Source: Cyanobacteriota bacterium
GTDB lineage: Bacteria > Cyanobacteriota > Cyanobacteriia > Phormidesmidales > Phormidesmidaceae
Direction of reading: 5' to 3'
Assembly (NCBI GenBank): GCA_027619675.1
Contig: JAQCHG010000106.1
Coordinates: 1 to 6,290, forward strand
DNA length: 6,290 bases
The notes beneath the pieces are model-generated. The model saw nothing but the letters and a program-made list of their open reading frames with translations. It was not told where the DNA came from and did no database searches. The number at the start of each line of letters is the position of its first letter. The stretch's first letter is position 1. Positions 1 through 3,702 of the stretch are shown piece by piece. The position numbers and the translations under genes are program-made.

Positions 1-319
1 AGGGCTCCTCTAGGCTGGAGCTATAGGCAATGCGGGTTTCTTTGACCGTCCCGGCCTCTGGCGGGGCCACTCCAGCAAACTGGGCTAACTGCTCTGCTGA
101 CTGCACAAAGCGCTGAATTTCATGGCGCAGCAACTTGTTCTGACGGGTCAGTTGCTGGTTTTGCCGGGTGAGCGCATCCACCATAGCTTGGGTGGTTTTC
201 AATTCCGTGGCCAACTCTCGGTACACCGAAATAGGCACCGACGGCGCATAACCATTGGCCGCCACCGCATCGGGATCGGTGGTGGATAGGGGCAGGTCAG
301 AAGAAAAGGAGGGGGTCAT
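1..319 (-). CDS. Coiled-coil protein, N-terminal part (3' end outside window)
   Basis: This minus-strand reading frame stays open from an ATG (complement of 317-319) to the left edge, giving 106 residues with no stop; the C-terminus lies outside the window. The protein begins MTPSFSSDLP. Residues 1-25 are rich in Ser, Thr, Pro and Asp and look disordered. Residues about 27-45 carry the ordered segment APSVPISVYRELATEL. Residues about 33-82 are Gln/Leu/Asn-rich with heptad-like spacing (QNQQLTRQNKLLRHEI), which predicts a parallel coiled coil. There is no signal peptide or membrane segment, so it is probably cytoplasmic. No strong Shine-Dalgarno precedes the ATG. It is divergent from the coiled-coil gene at 686. 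It resembles conserved cyanobacterial proteins of unknown function, but I cannot name a family with certainty. That the frame is coding is fairly sure; function is unknown. Confidence 0.8.
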   Translation of the reverse strand, partial: MTPSFSSDLPLSTTDPDAVAANGYAPSVPISVYRELATELKTTQAMVDALTRQNQQLTRQNKLLRHEIQRFVQSAEQLAQFAGVAPPEAGTVKETRIAYSSSLEEP

Positions 320-472
320 AAAAACTGAGATCTCTGAACAATCCAGGGTTCTGGGGCACAGAAACAGCTATCAACAGCCTGACAAGCAACTTGAACGGCG
401 GGCTAAGGGGGATTCTAGCAGCGACGTTCGCCAAAAGAGTAGTGCAATTTAGCGCGATTGAACCACTTTCGG

Positions 473-498
473 GGTAAGAATTTTGCCAACGGTAAGAA
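473..498 (+). repeat. Direct repeat GGTAAGAA x2
   Basis: GGTAAGAA occurs exactly at 473-480 and again at 491-498, with 18 bp between the two starts and a 10-bp spacer. It lies in the middle of the divergent intergenic region. Paired direct repeats of this kind can be binding half-sites of a tandemly bound regulator, but no known regulator is recognised here and the match could be chance. Confidence 0.4.
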
Positions 499-507
499 CA
501 GGATTCA

Positions 508-528
508 TCCCTGATTTTTGCTCAGGGA
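508..528 (+). other. Hairpin, 7-bp perfect stem
   Basis: TCCCTGA (508-514) pairs perfectly with TCAGGGA (522-528) around the 7-base loop TTTTTGC. No T-run follows, so it is not an intrinsic terminator in the plus direction. It lies about 160 bp before the GTG start of the downstream gene, so it could be part of a leader RNA or a DNA site. Confidence 0.4.
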
Positions 529-531
529 GTC

Positions 532-546
532 GGCGCGATCTGCGCC
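532..546 (+). other. Hairpin, GC-only 5-bp stem
   Basis: GGCGC (532-536) pairs with GCGCC (542-546) around the loop GATCT. It begins only 3 bases after the preceding hairpin, so in RNA the two stems could stack. No T-run follows and no named RNA motif is recognised. Confidence 0.35.
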
Positions 547-579
547 CAGCAGAAACACTTGAAAATAAAGTGCCACTTA

Positions 580-605
580 TGGTGAGTGATGCTAAAGTAT
601 CACCA
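580..605. repeat. Inverted repeat TGGTGA / TCACCA
   Basis: TGGTGA (580-585) is the reverse complement of TCACCA (600-605). A nested alternative pairing, GTGAT (586-590) with ATCAC (599-603), is also possible because GTGA is duplicated in tandem on the left side. The site lies 80-105 bp before the downstream GTG start, a suitable place for an operator. No known regulator matches it. Confidence 0.35.
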
Positions 606-674
606 AAATACTGCTCAAGTCAGGTGTGTGTCTGGGGCATCGGCCCTGGCGGAGTGATTTACTTTTTGAACCTT

Positions 675-678
675 GGAG
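675..678 (+). promoter_or_regulatory. Ribosome binding site that supports the GTG start at 686
   Basis: GGAG lies 7 bases before the GTG at 686-688. The alternative ATG at 626 in the same frame would add 20 residues with no coiled-coil character and has no comparable site, so the GTG is preferred. Confidence 0.6.
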
Positions 679-685
679 TAGCGTC

Positions 686-1222
686 GTGACGCAGTTGGCA
701 ACCCCTTCCTCCTCAGCAACTCAGGCTGAAGTGGCGCGTTTGCAAGAAGAGTTGCAGATGCGTGATGAGCTAGTGCAGCAGCTTTCCCAGGAGCTGTTTC
801 GTTTGGTTAAGGGCAATACGGGGTTCATGCCGAGCCCCCAACTGTCTGAGCATCACCAGGCGGAGGTACGGGCGCTGCGGGAGCAGTTGCGGGGGGTAGA
901 GCAACAGGTTGCCTTCTACCAAAACCAGCTTGAGGACCGCAACACAGAAACCATGCAGTTGCGGCAGACCGTGCAGGAGTTGACCGATCGCACCCGCATG
1001 TTAGAGCAGGTGGTGCAGGAATTACCTAAGGTCTATCGCCAGAAGTTTGCTGAGCGCATGGATACGGTGCGGCAACGGGTCGCCCATTTGCAGAAGGAAA
1101 ACCGTCAGCTCCAGTCTGAACTCCAGAGTGTGAGCTATCGGCTAGCGGTCAGAACCCGGCGATCGCAGCAGTTAGACCTGCCCAGTTTTTCCGATGTGCG
1201 TCTCCCCAGCTTTGGGGGATAG
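686..1222 (+). CDS. Conserved cyanobacterial coiled-coil protein
   Basis: From the GTG at 686 the protein has 178 residues. Residues 1-12 are a short Ser/Thr-rich lead. Residues 13-43 form one helix containing the distinctive DELVQQLSQELFRLVKGN. Residues about 55-110 and 120-157 are long Leu/Gln/Glu/Arg-rich heptad stretches, joined near residues 109-119 by VVQELPKVYRQKF. The tail (160-178) is short, with the repeated pattern LPSF. There is no signal peptide, membrane helix or catalytic motif, so a cytoplasmic scaffold or structural role is likely but is inference. I recognise it only as a conserved cyanobacterial protein of unknown function. It is a single-gene unit: divergent from the coiled-coil gene at 1-319 and closed by the terminator at 1301. 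An HIP1 octamer lies inside it at 1159-1166. Confidence 0.85.
   Translation: MTQLATPSSSATQAEVARLQEELQMRDELVQQLSQELFRLVKGNTGFMPSPQLSEHHQAEVRALREQLRGVEQQVAFYQNQLEDRNTETMQLRQTVQELTDRTRMLEQVVQELPKVYRQKFAERMDTVRQRVAHLQKENRQLQSELQSVSYRLAVRTRRSQQLDLPSFSDVRLPSFGG
1159..1166. repeat. HIP1 octamer GCGATCGC
   Basis: Exact copy of the highly iterated palindrome common in many cyanobacterial genomes, inside the coiled-coil gene. Confidence 0.85.
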
Positions 1223-1300
1223 CCTTTCCCAAACGGGCTCAGACCTGCACCTGGGGTAGGGCCACCGTTCCAATCTTGTGCATCCTTTACTCCAAGATCG

Positions 1301-1338
1301 CCTGCTGGCAGTGTTAGTCTCCAGCAGGTGTCTTTTTT
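1301..1338 (+). terminator. Rho-independent terminator after the coiled-coil gene
   Basis: CCTGCTGG (1301-1308) pairs perfectly with CCAGCAGG (1321-1328) around a 12-base loop, and the downstream arm is followed after TGTC by six T residues (1333-1338). It lies 78 bp past the stop of the coiled-coil gene and separates it from the next unit. The minus strand has no T-run after the stem, so it acts in the plus direction only. Confidence 0.75.
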
Positions 1339-1409
1339 GGCCGTTCCCCTGCACCCCGTTGCTAGGGAATGTCCGCCCCCCCTCTTCTCCCACAGAATAT
1401 CTACCCAAC

Positions 1410-1442
1410 AGGGCGTTCCCATGTAATCGAGGAACGCGCCCT
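1410..1442. repeat. Imperfect inverted repeat before the pseudouridine synthase gene
   Basis: AGGGCGTTCC (1410-1419) is the reverse complement of GGAACGCGCCCT (1431-1442) apart from a 2-base bulge, with an 11-base loop. No T-run follows on either strand, so it is not a terminator. It could be an operator or an activator site for the promoter suggested at 1442-1447. It could also be a leader hairpin if transcription starts further upstream. Confidence 0.45.
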
Positions 1443-1447
1443 AAAAT
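1442..1447 (+). promoter_or_regulatory. Possible -10 box TAAAAT
   Basis: TAAAAT matches the sigma70-type consensus TATAAT at five of six positions and lies about 100 bp before the start codon at 1544. No recognisable -35 hexamer is present at the usual 16-18 bp distance; the inverted repeat at 1410-1442 occupies that place, as it would at an activator-dependent promoter. This is tentative. Confidence 0.3.
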
Positions 1448-1533
1448 TGATGGCATGGTGACGGCATGGACATGGGGCTGCTATGGACCCTGGCCAGACA
1501 CTAACGGGCACCCAGTGGATCAGCAGATTGCCT

Positions 1534-1538
1534 AGGAG
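1534..1538 (+). promoter_or_regulatory. Ribosome binding site for the pseudouridine synthase gene
   Basis: AGGAG lies 5 bases before the ATG at 1544. It is among the best Shine-Dalgarno sequences in the window and fixes the start of this gene. Confidence 0.7.
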
Positions 1539-1543
1539 AGCGG

Positions 1544-2302
1544 ATGACCGAGCGTCTACAAAAACTACTGTCCCAATGGGGGGTAGCCTCCCGGCGACAG
1601 GCTGAGGCGCTGATTCAAGCAGGACGGGTCAAGGTCAACGGTACCGTGGCCCACCTGGGGCAAAAAGCCGACCCTAACCTGGACGCCATCACCCTAGATA
1701 ATCACCCCCTTGGCCCTAAAAATCGTCCGGCCCAATTCTATTTGTTGTTGAATAAGCCTCTAGGGGTGGTGTGTACCTGCGATGATCCTTGGGGCCGTTC
1801 TACGGTTCTAGATTTGTTGCCGCCGCCGTTGCGATCGGGGCAGGGTATTCATCCCGTGGGTCGCTTAGATGCAAACTCGACCGGGGCGCTGATTTTGACC
1901 AACGATGGTGAATTGACCTACCGTCTCACCCATCCCCGCCACCATATCCCCAAGACCTACCGGGTCTGGGTCCAGGGGCACCCCTCGCGGCATGCCTTGG
2001 CCCAATGGCAGCAAGGCATCACCCTTGAAGGCCGTCCCACCCTACCCGCCACCGTCCGCCAGGTGACCCAGCGGCCAGACCGCACGGAACTGGAGGTGGT
2101 ACTGCGGGAAGGACGCAAGCGACAGATTCGGCGGGTGGCTGAAGCCTTGGGACATCCCGTGGTAAAACTCCACCGCATTGCCATCGGTTCGGTTTACCTG
2201 GCTAGTCTAATGCCGGGGAATGTGAGAGATTTAACGAAACATGAAGTAAACGCACTTAAATCAGGGTTGATAAATGCCGATTCCTTTTTAAAGTCCCATT
2301 AA
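1544..2302 (+). CDS. rRNA pseudouridine synthase, RsuA/RluB/RluE/RluF family
   Basis: This 252-residue enzyme isomerises a specific uridine in 16S or 23S rRNA to pseudouridine during ribosome assembly in the cytoplasm. Residues 1-60 are the S4 RNA-binding domain (ERLQKLLSQWGVASRRQAE, then GRVKVNG). The catalytic domain follows from about residue 65. It contains the family block GRLDANSTGALILTNDGEL, in which D109 is the expected nucleophile. Further markers are KTYRV with the conserved Tyr139, and REGRKRQIRRVAEALGHPV (residues 188-206) followed by LHRIAIG. The normal family ending (LxPGxxRxLTxxEvxxL) is present as residues 222-238, after which about 14 extra residues follow. The last roughly 84 bases are much more AT-rich than the rest of the gene. 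The target uridine (RsuA-like or RluB-like) cannot be settled by eye. The gene probably leads a unit with the RodZ-type gene 69 bp downstream. Confidence 0.95.
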   Translation: MTERLQKLLSQWGVASRRQAEALIQAGRVKVNGTVAHLGQKADPNLDAITLDNHPLGPKNRPAQFYLLLNKPLGVVCTCDDPWGRSTVLDLLPPPLRSGQGIHPVGRLDANSTGALILTNDGELTYRLTHPRHHIPKTYRVWVQGHPSRHALAQWQQGITLEGRPTLPATVRQVTQRPDRTELEVVLREGRKRQIRRVAEALGHPVVKLHRIAIGSVYLASLMPGNVRDLTKHEVNALKSGLINADSFLKSH

Positions 2303-2371
2303 CGTTGCATTTGTATTTCTAGAGGCAAGGCTCTCATTCCTTGAATGCATCCCTGTTTTTGACTTCCCCGT

Positions 2372-3169
2372 ATGAAAAAGCAGCCACGCAATCTGACTGA
2401 CCTGCACCGAGAGCAACTGGTGGACATTGGGCGCATCCTGCAGGAACGGCGGGAAGCCCGAGGGGCCACCCATGAAGACATTGCGGCCACCACCCTGATT
2501 CGTCCCAGCTTACTCAGGGCCATGGAAGTGGCTGATGTGACGCAGCTTCCGGAGCCGGTGTATACGCGGGGACTGATTCGTCAGTATGCCAACGGTTTGG
2601 GGCTAGACGGTGAAACCCTGTCGAGCCAATATTTCACCCCCAAGGTGGAAGAACCTAAGCGGTCTTTCTGGCGGGTGCCGGTGACCCCCCAACTGCGCCC
2701 CCTGCACCTGTATGTGATCTATGTGTTGATCATTGCGGCTTCGGTGAGTGGGTTGTCCTACACCTTAAAGAAGGCGAGCTATCGCACCAGTGCCTTGCCA
2801 CCGCTGACGGGGGAGGGGTTAGAGCAGGCCATAGAGCCGACGGAACGCAGCGCGACGGCAGACCCATCCCAACCCCAGGCAGAGGCCCAGTTTCCAGAGG
2901 CGGTCAATGCCCCGGTACGGGTGGCGGTGGAAATGCAGGATCAATCTTGGCTGCGCATTACCGCTGACGGTGAGGTGACCTTTGAAGGGGTACTCAAGGA
3001 AGGGGATGCCCGTGTTTGGACGGCTGATGAGAAGCTGGTGATTCGGGCGGGGAATGCCGGAGGCGTAGTGGTTTCCTTTAATGAGGGGGCGGCTCAATCG
3101 CTTGGTAAGCCTGGGGTCGTCACGGAAGTGGCGTTCCCGCCCAATGAAACCGCTATTCTCTTGCCGTAG
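2372..3169 (+). CDS. rodZ: RodZ-type cell-shape protein (HTH + membrane helix + DUF4115)
   Basis: This 265-residue single-pass membrane protein has the RodZ layout. Residues about 14-88 are a cytoplasmic helix-turn-helix domain (VDIGRILQERREARGATHEDIA, here split as VDIGRILQER and GATHEDIAAT). In RodZ this domain binds MreB rather than DNA; LPEPVYTRGLIRQYANGLGL is typical. Residues about 111-130 are the membrane helix (LHLYVIYVLIIAASVSGLSY), residues about 138-180 a Pro/Glu/Ala-rich linker, and residues about 181-265 the extracytoplasmic DUF4115 domain (SWLRITADG, FEGVLKEGD, LVIRAGNAGGVVVSFNEG). RodZ links MreB filaments to the peptidoglycan elongation machinery. An in-frame TGA lies four codons upstream (2360-2362), so ATG 2372 is the earliest possible start; no clear Shine-Dalgarno is seen. 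It follows the pseudouridine synthase by 69 bp and is probably co-transcribed. No mreB, mreC or other shape gene is in the window. Confidence 0.88.
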   Translation: MKKQPRNLTDLHREQLVDIGRILQERREARGATHEDIAATTLIRPSLLRAMEVADVTQLPEPVYTRGLIRQYANGLGLDGETLSSQYFTPKVEEPKRSFWRVPVTPQLRPLHLYVIYVLIIAASVSGLSYTLKKASYRTSALPPLTGEGLEQAIEPTERSATADPSQPQAEAQFPEAVNAPVRVAVEMQDQSWLRITADGEVTFEGVLKEGDARVWTADEKLVIRAGNAGGVVVSFNEGAAQSLGKPGVVTEVAFPPNETAILLP

Positions 3170-3213
3170 AGGCCATCAATCAACGTAAGAACCCTGGCTG
3201 TGTAGTGGTGACA

Positions 3214-3225
3214 GGTCCTAGGACC
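3214..3225. repeat. Perfect 12-bp palindrome GGTCCTAGGACC
   Basis: The sequence is its own reverse complement over 12 bp and lies 45 bp after the stop of the RodZ-type gene. It has no loop, so it fits a dimeric protein-binding site or a self-pairing RNA site better than a terminator, and no T-run follows. No known regulator is recognised. Confidence 0.45.
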
Positions 3226-3301
3226 ACCATGGAGGTGGGGGCGGTCATGCCTACCATAAGGATCAGGATCTTGATCGGAAATGGATGACGCGTCCTAGCG
3301 G

Positions 3302-3320
3302 GGCATTTCGCCTGAATGCC
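3302..3320 (+). other. Hairpin, 6-bp stem
   Basis: GGCATT (3302-3307) pairs with AATGCC (3315-3320) around the loop TCGCCTG. GAATGC from the right arm region is repeated at 3331-3336. No T-run follows. Confidence 0.3.
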
Positions 3321-3357
3321 GCTATTCCCGGAATGCTTCTGAAGCTCTAGCCGCAGT

Positions 3358-3655
3358 GGTTTAGGGTGAAAATAATGGCCATGAGCATGGCAAATGACCC
3401 ATTAGGGTATGTCATCCATCCCAGAATCGGGGGAGATCGTTGCCCGTCTATGGTGGCTTCTCGTGATAGCCGTGGCATAGTGACGTAATCTATCTGAAAC
3501 GCTGGTAGCGATCCCAACGGTGACCCTATGGTTGGGAACGATGCCGACTAGGGAAAATGCACTGATCTGGCTGTTGCCCCTACCGTACAGACCTGTCTCT
3601 AGGGTTGTGCCTGTATTGCCGGGTCCCTAGGCAATGGGTGACAGGGTTTAGGGTG
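3358..3655. repeat. Cluster of TAGGGT motifs with an 11-bp direct repeat
   Basis: GGTTTAGGGTG occurs exactly at 3358-3368 and 3645-3655. The core TAGGGT also occurs at 3403-3408 and 3600-3605, and in inverted orientation (ACCCTA) at 3523-3528, making five copies in under 300 bp. Three further copies of the core exist in the window, all as ACCCTA inside coding DNA (for example 1671-1676 and 1691-1696), so the density in this gap is unusual. The role is unknown; the last copy ends 47 bp before the start of the RDD/pentapeptide gene. Confidence 0.45.
3512..3537 (+). other. Hairpin, 7-bp perfect stem
   Basis: TCCCAAC (3512-3518) pairs with GTTGGGA (3531-3537) around a 12-base loop that contains the inverted ACCCTA motif. 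Beyond one A-A mismatch, two more pairs can form. No T-run follows, so it is not a standard terminator for an upstream transcript. Confidence 0.4.
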
Positions 3656-3702
3656 TCGCGTGGCCGCTCACCGCTATTGGGTTCATCCCCTCTTTTGAGT
3701 CA

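Larger units (their letters stand above)
320..685. other. Divergent intergenic region, 366 bp
   Basis: This stretch separates the two divergent coiled-coil genes and should contain both promoters. It holds an 8-bp direct repeat (473-480 and 491-498), two neighbouring hairpins (508-528 and 532-546) and an inverted repeat (580-605). Open frames here (for example from 255, 483 or 626) are short, overlap the real genes or structured DNA, and show no recognisable protein. A weak -10-like TAGAAT on the minus strand (complement of 412-417) lacks a matching -35 box, so I do not call a promoter. Confidence 0.6.
1223..1543. other. Gene-free stretch, 321 bp
   Basis: Between the coiled-coil gene and the pseudouridine synthase there is an intrinsic terminator (1301-1338), preceded by a weaker hairpin (ATCTTG 1273-1278 with CAAGAT 1293-1298). 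An imperfect inverted repeat (1410-1442) abuts a possible -10 box. Open frames on both strands (up to about 95 codons) have low-complexity, Pro/Gly/Cys/Trp-rich translations, run through the terminator, and look non-coding. Confidence 0.6.
3170..3702. other. Gene-free stretch, 533 bp, with repeats and small hairpins
   Basis: No convincing gene is seen on either strand. The stretch holds a 12-bp palindrome (3214-3225), hairpins at 3302-3320 and 3512-3537, and five TAGGGT motifs (3362-3655) including an 11-bp direct repeat. Three tiny plus-strand frames (3229-3288, 3285-3350, 3375-3488; 19, 21 and 37 codons) lie in a row, but they use AGG, AGA and ATA codons and show no recognisable protein. 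The stretch must contain the promoter of the RDD/pentapeptide gene, but no clear -35/-10 pair is seen. A small RNA or a decayed gene is possible. Confidence 0.5.

Noticed and set aside
412..417. TAGAAT on the minus strand as a -10 box for the left coiled-coil gene.
   Set aside because: No acceptable -35 hexamer at 16-18 bp; a single hexamer match is weak evidence.
626..685. Upstream ATG extension of the coiled-coil gene (20 more residues).
   Set aside because: The added residues are unlike the coiled-coil protein, and GGAG lies 7 bases before the GTG at 686, which fits better as the start.
1135..1535. Overlapping open frames on both strands between the coiled-coil gene and the pseudouridine synthase.
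   Set aside because: They cross the intrinsic terminator, have low-complexity translations without any domain, and overlap a real gene or control DNA.
2324..2360. CAAGG/CCTTG hairpin followed by a T-run before rodZ as a terminator.
   Set aside because: The 5-bp stem is weak and the T-run lies more than ten bases beyond it, so termination there is unlikely.
3670..3690. GGGTTCATCCC before the RDD gene as a tRNA T-arm.
   Set aside because: The loop does not fit the TTCRANY pattern, and no acceptor, D or anticodon stem can be built around it.
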